From Leucaena leucocephala (lineage: Eukaryota; Streptophyta; Magnoliopsida; Fabales; Fabaceae), in contig CM073515.1 in assembly GCA_037074615.1 (NCBI GenBank), forward strand, positions 17,321,001 through 17,385,000: DNA of 64,000 nt, in the 5' to 3' direction. Shown piece after piece: positions 25,028-35,629 of this stretch; position 1 is the stretch's first letter; every line of letters starts with the position of its first letter. Below the pieces are notes generated by a model. It saw nothing but the letters and a program-made list of their open reading frames with translations. It made no database searches and had not been told where the DNA came from. A program made the translations under genes and the position numbers.

Positions 25028-26491
25028 TGACAAACCCATATTTTTATATATTAATTCATATCATTTTAGTTGGGCTTTCGTCAACATTGTGGTCCTTAAT
25101 TTTATTATTTGTGCACTAATTGAATTAATATGACTTACATTGAATTAGTGCTTAATAGGGGCATAATTGTCATATTTTTATGATTTATCCAAAACAATTA
25201 TTTTTGGAATAAAAGGTATTACATTATTATGATTTTATATTTCAGGAATTTAGGAGAAATCAGAATTCACAAATGACAATAAAGGACCATAAAACTAGAA
25301 ACTGCATAATAAGACCCAATGGGCCAAACTTTGCAATTTGGCCTAGGAGAAAAGTAAGACGCTGCCCAAGAGAAGCCATTGGAAAAAAGAAACAAAGCAC
25401 TCACACACAGGAAAATAGAGGAGACACCGCGGGAAGAAAAAGGAAGGCAATTTTAGCAGGGTACTGCCGCAAGAAAGAGATACACACGCACGCACAAGCA
25501 GCAGCACTGAAATAGCAAAGACATTGATAGAGGAGTAGCAGTCCCAATGGTGCAGCAACCAGTTCAATGGCAGAAGTAGCGAGCAGAAATAGTAGCATGA
25601 AGACAGAGATGGTAGCGTGGATTTTTGCGACAAGGGCAGTAGCATGACAAGGGCATTAGCTTGGGATCTCAAAGGGGAGTATAAGTTACTCTAATTCTCT
25701 ACCCAATAATTATATTATGACTCCTAGGTCTTAGGATTAATTTTATAATTATGGGGAATATTTAGAATGATTTAGTTGTATTTATTGAGGATTATTATGA
25801 CTGAATTTTTTCTTGACATTTGACATTAATCTTTAATTAACTTCAATTTCATTTACTTTGATCTGGGTCAGACATTGAATTGAGATTATTGTGAATATTT
25901 TGTGATTTTTTGAGGTAGATTGAATTATTGGATCGTTGTGTCTCTTGTTGGCTTAAATTCTATTTTATGAATTATTTAGTTATAATTGAGTATTTGTTTT
26001 TAATATCTTTATTCCTATTTTATTATTCTGGTGGAAGTTAATAAATTAGGACTTCGAAAATATTTTGTGACAATTCGAGGTTGCTCGGTTGTTAGATTAA
26101 AAGCTTAATTATAATTCTTAATTCATTATTTATAACTCTCACATCTGTTGAAGCTATGATTGCATGCGTTATTCAATTGGAGGATTGCTCTTATTATTAT
26201 TAATCACTTTGAATTTATTATTTTCACTTATTATCATTCATTATTCCTTTATTTAAATTAAAAATACCTAAAATATTTTATTTAAATCTATTTTTAATTC
26301 TTTGCATTTAGTTGTTAGTCAACCAAAACAAATCCCATTTTCTAATTTATGTTGCATTGCAGTTAGTTACTTAGGAATTTAATTTCACATTTTGGCTCCT
26401 CAGAGAGAATGACCCAAGGTTACACTATACGTAATCCTTGGTTTAAATTTTTGAAGTAACCCCAAGGCGACATCGGATTAAGGTTGTTTCA
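25028..26491 (+). repeat. 3' LTR of element A
   Basis: At 1464 bases it matches 12515-14057 throughout apart from small indels. The left border follows GTGTGGGGGAGT. The right border GGTTGTTTCA is followed by the AGTCC duplication. Confidence 0.92.
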
Positions 26492-26496
26492 AGTCC

Positions 26497-27168
26497 ATAA
26501 CTCAAGTTATATGATTCATTACTAAGATGCTAAAGGTTTAGCCTCTCATGACTCCTGTTGTACCGCAATCGATATTCAGATGAGATGCCATAAAGAAACA
26601 GTGGGAAGATGGTAGATTGATGGTGTAGAGAGGTGAAGAAATCTGTGGAGAGGAGTAAAATGATGGTAGAGGTGGATAAGGTGATCAGAGAGCGCGAGAA
26701 TACTGCTTCTTAGCCTAATTAGGTCAAAAACTAGCCTCTACATTAACGGCAACCTTCCTCCACTTTTATTTATGCATAACCTAATTCAAAACGTGTAGTT
26801 ATAGTGATTCCGCATTTTAGTCGCGACTAGATCCATATTTTGGTCATAACTTGTAAGCACATAGAGACTTCTAGAAGAATCAAGGTCGCGACCGGAGGAC
26901 TCTTTAGATGCGACTAAAATATGTAGGAGCATGGTTTCACTTTTATTGACTTGTGATTTCTTTCCTGGTCCTTGCTCTATTCTAAAATACCTGCAATCCA
27001 ACATAAAAGCTCATTATAAAAGTCTAAATTAGTACCCTTTAATTAGCACATTGCCACGCACAATCATGTATTACCATAAAAGTACAATTTAAGGCATAAA
27101 ATGGTGGTAAAGTTGTTATAAATCTCTTAAAAATGTCACAGAAACCCTATACAAAATGTGTCTTATCA
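26497..27168 (-). mobile_element. 5' LTR of element B, outer part
   Basis: This continues the LTR interrupted at 12514, confirmed by alignment with solo LTR G in reverse (GTGATTTCTTTCCTGGTC, GCACAATCATGTATTACC). It ends in GTGTCTTATCA, the reverse complement of the TGATAAGACAC that opens LTR G. Four palindromes lie at 26820, 26843, 26885 and 26907. With 11757-12514 the LTR measures about 1430 bases. The next five bases, GGGAG, would be the target duplication, but its partner is not visible on the truncated left side. Confidence 0.87.
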
Positions 27169-28458
27169 GGGAGTACTTAGTTATGATCTTATTTGTGATT
27201 CTTTCCCTGATCAATCTCTTTGTTTAATTACTTTTGTAGAACCTTAGTGTGCTCATTTAGTTAATTTCATTGAGACTGGCCTAATCCCATCTCATTTGTC
27301 TAATTTTAGTCATAAAAGATTAAGGGTAAATCTAAATACTTTATTTAGGACAACCCTTTTTTGTGGAGGTTGTGCTCTAATCAAGTATTAAGACGATGTG
27401 TCCCAGACCAAGATCATAAATCAGTTTTGGAAGCTTGCCATTCATGGGTTTGTAATGGTCATTTTGGGGGAAAAGGATGACACGTAGGGTCCTTGAATCC
27501 ATTTTTTATTGGCTTTCCCTTTTCAAAGATGCTTTTGAGTTTTGTAGAGCCTGTGATAGGTGCCAAAGATTTGGGGGATTAGCAAAAGGCATGAGATGTG
27601 ACAACAACCTATTCTATTTTGTGAGATTTTTTATATTTGTGGAATCGATTTCATAGGACTTTTTCCACCCTCAGCTGGATTTTATTACATTTTATTGGTT
27701 ATAGACTATTTATCTAGGTGGGTAGAGGCCATTCTTACAAGACTAGATGATGCACAAACGATCTCCAAGTTTTTAAGGTCTCATATCTTTAGTAGATTTA
27801 GAGTGCCGAAAGAATTAATTAATGATCAAGGTACCCACTTCTGCAATAAGTTAATCAATAACTTATTAACAAACTATAGTGTAACCCATAAAGTCTCAAC
27901 CCCATACTATCCTCAAACTAATGGTCTAGCAGATGTTTCTAATAGGGAAATAAAGCACATTTTAGAAAAGATTGTTGAGCCATCAAATAAGGATTAGATT
28001 GATGATGCTTTATGGGCGTACAGAACATCTTTTAAAACCCCTCTAGGTGTGTCCCCTTATATGATGGTTTTTGGGAAAGCTTATCACATGCTTGTGAAAA
28101 TATAGCATAAGACATTCTGGGCAGTGAAGGCTTACAATGAGGACCTTGTAGAAGCTAGTTCAGAGAGGTTGTTGCAAATTCAAAAGCTGGAGGAGATTAG
28201 TTTAGATGCATATATAGCTATAAGATTTATAAACTAAAGACAAAAGTAATCCATGATGCTCATATCTTGAGGAAAAGGTTTAAGGAAGGTGATAGAGTGT
28301 TAAGGTACTAAGCTAGGTTCAAGTTCAAACATGGTAAATTCAAAACTAGCTGGGATAGACCTTACACAGTTATTAAAGTCCACGAATTTGGGATGATTGA
28401 GTTGAGGGAGGAGGCAACGGGTAAAATCTTCCAATGGCCACCTTTTAAAACTTTGTGA
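27169..28458 (+). pseudogene. Athila-like element C integrase
   Basis: The segment starts abruptly at the outer end of element B. It encodes a decayed integrase N-terminal region, then GIDFIGLFPPSAGFYYILLV (first Asp), INDQGTHFCN (second Asp), PQTNGLADVSNREIKHILEK, ALWAYRTSFKTPLGVSPYMM and a C-terminal FKEGDRVLRY-type segment ending FQWPPFKTL and TGA at 28456. Element A has Glu in VEVSNQE where this copy has Asp (ADVSNRE), so the third catalytic residue is changed. Stops interrupt it at several points, for example in PSNKD-stop near 27997. Gag to RNase H of this element are not adjacent. Element B cut it. Confidence 0.85.
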
Positions 28459-30569
28459 GGAATCTACTCTACCGCCTTGAGGCTAAGTTATCCCTTTCCT
28501 ATCTCTTACCTTTTATAAATTTTCCTAATGTGATATATGCTTGACATTTTAGTTTAATGATTATAATGCAATAAACCAGTAGAAGTAGTTGTTAATTTTT
28601 TAGCTTGATGATTCAATAGGATAGTGTTTCATCTAAGTTTATTTCTATTTTTGAATAATACCCCGGTGTTGCTCATGTGTTATTTCTTCAGTGATAGTTA
28701 TCTAAGGTGTGACACACTCAATTGTATGCTATAGTTTACCCATCGTATCATCTTTGCTTTCTTTGTATTGCGATGTATGATTTGAATATGACTGTGTGCT
28801 TCATTGTTGATTTTTTGTTAAGTTGTGTTAGTTTATTATGGGAGAAATATATTATGCTGACAGTGAGAACACTGTCAAGTTTAAGTGTAGGGGATGTTAT
28901 TATTTCTGTACTAATTAATGCAAACTCTTTGATTAATCCAATCTTTCACCATAAAATTTTTTGTTTTTGATTTTAATGAATGATGAATTGCTGAAAATTG
29001 GATTCCCACTTTAAACTATTTTGCGGTTAGCCAAAAAGGTTTCAGTATAAAAGATGTTTTGGGCTTTGAAAAGCATTAAGTAGTAGTCTCTGTGGTGTTC
29101 GTCGTGACCTATATGTTGTATGGTCGCGGCCTAACATGGAATTTTTTATTTATATGCTCTCTATGAAAATAAGTCATGACATGAGTACATTAGGTCACGA
29201 CAATATCTCTCCATGTACTTTAGTCGCTTCCTATGTGTTATATGGTCGCCACTTCTTGTTGTAAGTTCAGGGCAAGCACCGACTGTGAAATTGGGTCGCG
29301 ACTTGAGTGTGAAAATATCCATTTACCTTCTCTTTGCTTTGTGCAATGCTGTATAGACGAATTCCTTTTGAGCTACTAAAGTATTTTTATAAATAAATGA
29401 TTCATTGCCCTCTTATTTTCAACCTTTTGCATGAAATAGTTTATAGAAACCATTGTCACACTTGAATTTTTGGAAATGGAAACTAAATTTGAAACACTCA
29501 AGTTTTTACGATTAAATTTAGGATTATTTCAAGATTATGAGTGATTACTTTGAAACTTTTAATCCATCATTCAAGAAGGTTTTCAATTGTGATAAGTGTT
29601 TTAATGCCTAGTGAATTATGAACATTGTTTGAGACTTTAGCTTATGAGCAATTTAGATGAAAACCTTAGTTGGAAGGATTCTCGGCCTAAATTTCTATAT
29701 TGATTGGTTATTCAATTGGTTTATATCTTCTAGAACTTGTCTAAGCTTTGAGTTAAAAATTACGTGCACATTTATACTATTGAATATGATGGAGGCATTA
29801 ATTTATAAACCCTTTTATCCCAAACACAAGCCCATCACACATTATATCCATAGTTACCTCCTTTGAGCCCATCACTTTTATTTTTCCATCATAGAAAGTT
29901 ATACATGCATGACACTCTTTTTGAAATAAACTTTTACTCATGTCAGAAAATTATTGTTATTGTGATATTGTGCCACATCTTTTATATACAAGGTGACAAA
30001 AAAATGAAGAGATGGTGCAAGAGAAATTGAAGAAAGAAAAGAGAAATAAATTAGGCACTGTTATCAACTCCTATCAGCACAATTACCACCTATACATCTC
30101 AGAAGACATGAATTCATGCTATATATTCATCATCACATGCATATGGTACTTTCTATCCTTCATATTCCATTCCACGTGGCTTATCTCCATCATTTCACCC
30201 TTAAAATACCTCTTGATTCTCTGCATAAGTATTATATAGTTGATGAGATTTAGAGCCGTTACAAGTATATGGTAGGATGTTTTCCAATTTGAATCTAAGT
30301 GAAATAACCCTAACAATGAGAGGATATAGAGAGCTAAACACTTACATCCTCGAAAAGAATATATTGCACTCATATAGTTGAGTTTGATTTCAATTAGTAC
30401 TTGATTACTTGGCATTACTCATATTATCACCCTTGCATTCCCAAAAGATGGTGCATTAATTGTCTTAAGGTTTCACTGTGTATAATTTTATTATCTCAGA
30501 ATTAATAGCTTTAGCTTAGGTGTACTTCATGTCTTTGTCTAGGAGTACAAAGGTTCAAGTATAGGGAAT
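28459..30569 (+). other. 3' untranslated region of element C
   Basis: I find no coding frame of note. Seven GTCGCGAC-type palindromes lie at 29101-29302 (see the repeat entry). The tract around 30050-30250 is the counterpart, on the opposite strand, of element I at 41000-41220 and 58891-58940, which shows where the Copia element entered that element. The stretch ends in TTCAAGTATAGGGAAT before the LTR, a weak polypurine tract. Confidence 0.7.
29101..29302. repeat. Paired-palindrome repeat in the 3' region of element C
   Basis: GTCGCGAC-like 8-mers start at 29101/29123, 29173/29194, 29223/29245 and 29295. Spacings within pairs are 22, 21 and 22, and pair-to-pair distances are 72, 50 and 72. 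The best-preserved copy is GTCGCGAC at 29295. The others carry C-to-T or G-to-A type changes or further decay (GTCGCTTC). Confidence 0.82.
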
Positions 30570-31809
30570 TGATAGAACACAAACTGTGTATGGTTTATGT
30601 AACATTTTCAGGGTCTTATTACGACTTTACCATTCATTTTATGCCTATATTTGTGCTTTTATGGTAATACATGATTGTGCTTGGCAATATGCTAATTAAA
30701 GGGTAAAATGGTAAATTAAACCTTCAAAACTTCAAAAATATTGTTCTCTACTGATTTGGACTTTTACAGTGAGCTTTGGTTTTGAATTGCAGGATTTTAG
30801 GGGAGAGCTAAGGACTAACGTGAGCAGAAAAGAAATCACAAGACAAAGAAAATCATATCGTGCCTCTATGCTTTGTAGTCATGACCAAAGTGTCCATAGG
30901 TCGTGACCTCTTTTCTTCTGGGAAGTTTCTCTATGTTTATAGGCCATGACCAAAATATGAATCTGGTCACAACTAAAATAGATAATCGCTGAAGCTGCGC
31001 GTTTTGGATTAAGTCATGCGGGAATAAAAGGAAGCTGAAGCTGCAGACATCAGGAGGCTACTTTTTGACCTGATTAGGCTAAGAAGCAGTACTCGAATCC
31101 TCTCTACACCTTCTCCCTAACTTACACACTCATCTTTTATCATTCCACACCTTTCCATAGAATCTCACATCTTTATACCATTAACCCAACACCTTTTTCT
31201 GCTTTCTTCATGGCATCAATCTGGACAGTGATTGCAGCATAATAGGAGTCATAAGAGGCTAAATCCTTAGTCTCTTGGCGATGGATCTAATATCTTGAGC
31301 TCATGGACTACACTGTGGAGTTTTCTATTTTAATCTGCACCTATTTCATGGTTTTGTGTTGCTAGGTCTTGGGTTTTAATTATATGAACAAGTTATTGAA
31401 TGTCAATTGATTAATCTCATATTAGACAACTGTAATTTACTTATGATAATTTGGATGTTGTTTTTTAATATAGTATTTTGGTTTTGATTTTAAGATAGTT
31501 GGACTATTATCAACGATCGTTGTTAAGTAATTCAATTGCTTGAAATCTATGGTCATCGATCGATGATCATTCGATGGCATTCTTATCATCTGATTTAATT
31601 GCACGCTAAGTGGTTTTTAATAGTTAATTAAGAGTTTTTAAATTAGCTTTGATCAAAGGAGTTTAAGAATTATTAATGCTCTGGACTCAATCAATCGATT
31701 GAGGTTTTATTTAAGACTTAGTGATTTCAAAACTCTTATATCAAATTAAGAGCAAGGATAGGTAGGCCCCCATCATCAAGAGTCTTTCATAATAGATTTC
31801 TTTCAAAAT
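30570..31809 (+). mobile_element. 3' LTR of element C, first part
   Basis: The segment begins TGATAGAACAC and runs parallel to LTR G from its first base (TATGGTTTATGTRACATTTT, CACAATCATG-type segment, CTGATTAGGCTAAGAAGCAG at about 31070 and 33048). It carries palindromes at 30878, 30900, 30943 and 30966. At 31809 it is interrupted by LTR G. Confidence 0.85.
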
Positions 31810-34034
31810 TGATAAGACACATTTTGTATATGGTTTATGTGACATTTTTAAGAGCTTTATAACAACTTTACCATCATTTTAGGCCTTAAATTGTACTTTT
31901 GTGGTAATACATGATTGTGCATGCCAATGTGCTAATAAAAGGATAAAATGGTAAATTAACTCTTCCAAACTGCATATATTATGTTATTTACTAATTTGGA
32001 CTTTTGCAGTGAGCTTTTATTTTGGAATACAGGTATTTTGGAAGAGAGCAAGGACTAGGAAAGAAATCACAAGCCAATGAAAGTGAAACGACGCTCTTGT
32101 ATCTTTTAGTAGGGGTGTTCACAGTGCCCGGTGGCCCGGTACGCCCGCCCGAGCCCGGTAAAAAATCGCCCGGCCCGGCCCTAAAAAAATGCCCAAAATA
32201 TATTTGGGCAGGGCTGGGCCGGGCCGGGCACCGGGCAGGGCATGCTGCCCTGCCCATTTGGCCCGGCCCTATATATATTCATTATTTTTTATTTTTTTTA
32301 ATTCTTATTTCTTTTCTTAACTTATTCTATTTGTAATTTTACACTTTTTACTTTAGTTAGCAACTCTCCTTACTCATTTTTAAAATATTAAATATAACTC
32401 TTATATTTATATAGATACCAAAGTTGGTCCTCTGCTTTACTTGTTAAGTATTCGATTATTGGTATTATAATAACGTTACAAATATCTGACCTCTACACAT
32501 TTCAATATTTTTTTTATATATACAATAGATTTTAAGATTTTAATTACTATCTTTTTGTTACTTTATTCTTAGTGAATTATAGATATTATTTAACTATTGA
32601 AGATATAAATATGATATTATTTTATAAGTTCATGATTGCAGATTTTTTTCTCACAATATGAGCAGAACATCACAATTTGGGCATGCCCAGCCCGCCCATG
32701 CCCAGCCCGCTCATGCCCAGCCCGAAATAGTTAGGGCTTTTACCGGGCCGGGCCGGGCATCGGGCTGCAAAATGCAGCCCAGACCTTTTTCGGGCAGGGC
32801 ACCGGGCAGAGGGGCTGCCCTGCCCAGCCCTGCCCATGCACACCCCTATCTTTTAGTCGTGACCAAAGAGTCTACCGGTCGTGACCTTGATTCTTCTGGA
32901 ATTCTCTTTGTGTTTACAGGTCACGACCAAAACATGGATCTGGTCACAACTAATATGTGAAATCGCTAAAACTGCGCATTTTGAATTAGGTTATGAAGAA
33001 ATAAAAGGGGAAGGAAGGCTGCCATTAAGGGAGGCTAGTTTTTGGACCTGATTAGGCTAAGAAGCAGTACTCTCGCACTCTCTGATCACCTTCTTCACCT
33101 CTGTCATCATCCTACACCTCTCCACAGACTTCTCCACCTCCTACACCATCAACCTATAATTTTCTCATAGTTTCTTCATCATATCTCAACTAAACAGCGA
33201 TTGTAGTACAACAGGAGTCATGAGAAGCTAAACCTTTAGCCTCTTAGTGATAAATCAGATATCTTGAGTTCATAAACTCAAATGGGGAGTTTCTTTTATT
33301 ATACTTTGCATCTTCTCATCATATGACTGCTGTTAGATCTAGGGTTTTTATCTTATGAGCAAGTTTTGAATATCAATTGATCATTCTCAGATTAGACTTT
33401 GTAATTGAATTTGGATAATTTGAATGTTTACTTTTAATAGAATATTTCAGTTTTGATTTTAAGAGAATGGGTTATTACTAGCGATCGTTGTTAATTAATT
33501 CATGGCTTGAAATCTAGGGTTTTTGATCCACGACTATTTGAGGGTGTTTTCATAATCTAAATTCAATTTATACACTAAGTGGTTTATGACAGTTCACTAA
33601 TAGTTCTTAAACCAGCTTTGATCAAATGGGTTTAAGGAAAAATAGGGTTCTAGACTCAATCGATCGAATCAGGTCTTCTTTGAGACTTAGTGATTTCTAA
33701 ACTCCAGCTTTAAACGTGAGAGCAAGAATCGATACATTTTCATCGTAAGAGTCTTTCATAGCATATTTCTCAATTAAACCAACTCGTTTTTATCGTAAAC
33801 AAAAATCCAAAAATATTTACTTTTCTACACCCTACTTTCATTGCATCAATCACTAAAATCCAAAAACCATTTTATCCCTGCTCAGGTTTTTCATTGATTT
33901 TGACATCCAATCTACTAGGTTTCCACATAAAAGGCTCCTCGAGAAGAACAATAGGGTTGTGCCTTATACTATATTATATTGGGTGCAACAAACTTTATTT
34001 TGATGGATCAGACCACGACAGTAAGGCATCATCA
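31810..34034 (+). mobile_element. Solo LTR G of the element B/I family
   Basis: This complete LTR starts TGATAAGACAC and ends GGCATCATCA. It is flanked by AAAAT on the left and ACAAT on the right, a target duplication with one mismatch. It lies inside the LTR of element C, which continues on both sides. A 739-base hAT-type element is inserted at 32110. Without it the LTR is about 1480 bases, close to element B's 1430. Palindromes at 32856, 32878, 32920 and 32943 match those of the other LTRs in position. No internal sequence is present. Confidence 0.85.
32110..32848. mobile_element. Non-autonomous hAT-type element with GC-rich ends
   Basis: An exact 8-bp duplication TCTTTTAG (32102-32109 and 32849-32856) encloses a 739-base segment. 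Its ends are TAGGGGTGTTCAC and, inverted, TAGGGGTGTGCAT, a perfect 9-bp terminal inverted repeat. An 8-bp duplication and short A/G-rich termini are typical of hAT transposons. The outer 170 bases on each side are extremely rich in GCCCGG and GGGCAGGG repeats able to pair with one another. The centre is AT-rich. No transposase frame is present, so it would depend on an enzyme supplied elsewhere. The GC-rich frames across it are artefacts. Confidence 0.9.
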
Positions 34035-34290
34035 ACAATCCAATGAATTTCTATCTTAATCAAAAATATAAAAATATTTACTTTACTGCACCCTTACTTT
34101 ATTACATCAAAAATCAATCAAACCCCAAAACCTATTTTACTTTTACTCAGGTTTTCAATGGTTTTGTCACCTATTTACTAGGTCTCCAATAAAAAGCTCC
34201 TCAAGAAGAGCGATAGGGTTGTGCCTTTATACTACATTAATAGGGTGCAATTATTTTTATTTTGATGAGTCAAATGATGACAATCTGTGC
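34035..34290 (+). mobile_element. 3' LTR of element C, last part
   Basis: After LTR G the sequence runs parallel to the final 250 bases of G (AAAAATATTTACTTT, CACCCTTACTTTATTACATC, AGAGCGATAGGGTTGTGCCT, TTTTGATGAGTCA). This shows that LTR G entered an older relative. The exact outer end near 34285-34310 is unclear, and no flanking duplication was found. Confidence 0.75.
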
Positions 34291-35629
34291 TTTAAATCAC
34301 TCATGCTCATCTCTATCTAATTGAGAGTAAAGATTCTTGTAAACTATTCAAGAAAAACTTCTCAAGTAAGAGGATAAATCTCTATCTCTATGGAATAACT
34401 TCTACATCTTTCTACTATCTCTTAACTCTTTTTGTCTATATATCAGTCCAAGTCTGCTTTGGACCAGTCTGTGGTTCTTTTATGATCTATCTCTTGATCC
34501 TGACTAACTTAAATCACATGGATCTCATTCATCATCTAGCACTATTACTTCTATTCTCTAAGGTGCTCTACCCTAGGTCTACTAGGTTACTATTTTTTTT
34601 GTGATGGGATCCCTCTATTTCAAGAACATTACCTCTCTATCTATTAATTAGCACGTCTCTAACCTTAAGCCATGTGCTAGGCTTATTATTAAGCAAGTCT
34701 CAATCTAGCTTTTAATTATTCTATTTAATAAATACTAACTAAACAAGGTCTTTCGTAACGTAGATAAACTCCTGGTGATCATACAAAGGATATACTTATG
34801 AACCTTTTTCTTAAACTGGTGTATAGCTTTGTATCTCGTACTGTCTGGCTTGCCTGCACCTTGTGTTAAATCTCTAATTGATAAACTTCAGCAAGGTTGG
34901 CATCTTTATTCTAGTCATTAGGTCTCTGTGCATTTTAGTCATGACTTGAGTACTGGTTAGTCGTAACTCATATTCTCTGTGAACTTTAGTAGCAACCATG
35001 TCAATCTACTATCATGACTTGACAGCTCTTTGCCCTTCAATTACGACCAAAGGTCTTCTCACGTCATGACCTAAATTGCTCTGGAACTTCCCGTTGTAAC
35101 ACATGGTCTTTACTTGTCACAACTAGAACACCTCTGTGAATATTTATCGCGACCCATGTCTTAACTCATCACAACTTCACTTTTCTAGGACTACTAGTCG
35201 TGACCTAAACATCTTCACATCGCGACTTGGGCATAGCTTTATCTAAACATTATTTTCTAATGTTCTTTGTCTAGTCTTTACTCTAGTAATTGCCGACGCT
35301 TATTCTTGACTTTGATGAACTTGAGTCAATTGAAACTCATTCATATCTATCTACCATAATTAAATTAAATAGGAAATATACTTACATAGATGTTCAACTA
35401 ACTATCATTTCATTATATCACATCAAAACTCATATTTCATGTCATCACAGTATTTATACATATATTACATACATGTCAACTACATATTCGGGGTACATCG
35501 TAACTATCATACATCTATGTAATTACTTTAGTTTACACTATTTACATATTTACAATACCCCTAAACTCTTTTACATTCTTTTCTAAGGAAGAGTGAACTG
35601 CAAATACTTTTGCATATAGATATGTCACC
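34291..35629. other. Unassigned sequence with a palindrome array
   Basis: I find no gene, LTR border or primer site. The notable content is the regular array at 34938-35226. The remainder is AT-rich and resembles retrotransposon non-coding DNA, but I could not match it to a specific part of the other elements. The 98-codon + frame at 35290-35586 is low-complexity and not supported. Confidence 0.5.
34938..35226. repeat. Regular tandem array of paired GTCGCGAC palindromes
   Basis: Twelve palindrome-like 8-mers start at 34938/34960, 34989/35011, 35040/35063, 35093/35116, 35146/35168 and 35197/35219. Spacing within pairs is 22, 22, 23, 23, 22 and 22. The pair-to-pair period is 51, 51, 53, 53 and 51 bp. 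Forms include GTCATGAC, GTCGTAAC, GTAGCAAC, ATCGCGAC and GTCGTGAC. Most are explained by CpG decay of GTCGCGAC plus a few other changes. Between pairs there is often a TCTCTGTG-like or CTCTGGAA-like block. This is the most regular instance of the repeat in the window. Confidence 0.87.

Larger units (their letters stand above)
12515..26491 (+). mobile_element. Athila-like LTR retrotransposon A, well bounded but decayed
   Basis: The two LTRs (12515-14057 and 25028-26491) open TGATAAGCCC and TGACAAACCC and both end GGTTGTTTCA. The target duplication AGTCC lies at 12510-12514 and 26492-26496. Inside are a tRNA-Asp type primer site, gag, protease, reverse transcriptase, RNase H, integrase and a long 3' region ending in GTGTGGGGGAGT. 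The element is about 11 kb once the 3.0-kb solo LTR in its reverse transcriptase is discounted. It sits in the 5' LTR of element B. Many stop codons and frame changes show it is not autonomous now. There is no env-like frame after integrase. Confidence 0.93.

Noticed and set aside
32022..32336. GC-rich open frames across the hAT-type element on both strands (also 31991-32257 and 32658-32960).
   Set aside because: They are made by GCCCGG and GGGCAGGG repeats, are rich in Pro, Gly, Ala and Arg, and cross the element borders. There is no transposase-like motif.
34938..35226. The palindrome array as a CRISPR-like array.
   Set aside because: The repeat unit is an 8-bp palindrome with 14-bp and about 21-bp gaps, and the gaps are partly repeated. 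There are no long identical repeats with unique spacers and no cas genes. The DNA is eukaryotic.
35290..35586. 98-codon + strand frame rich in Ile, Tyr, His and Thr.
   Set aside because: It is AT-rich low-complexity sequence next to a chromovirus LTR, with no motif and no conserved counterpart.
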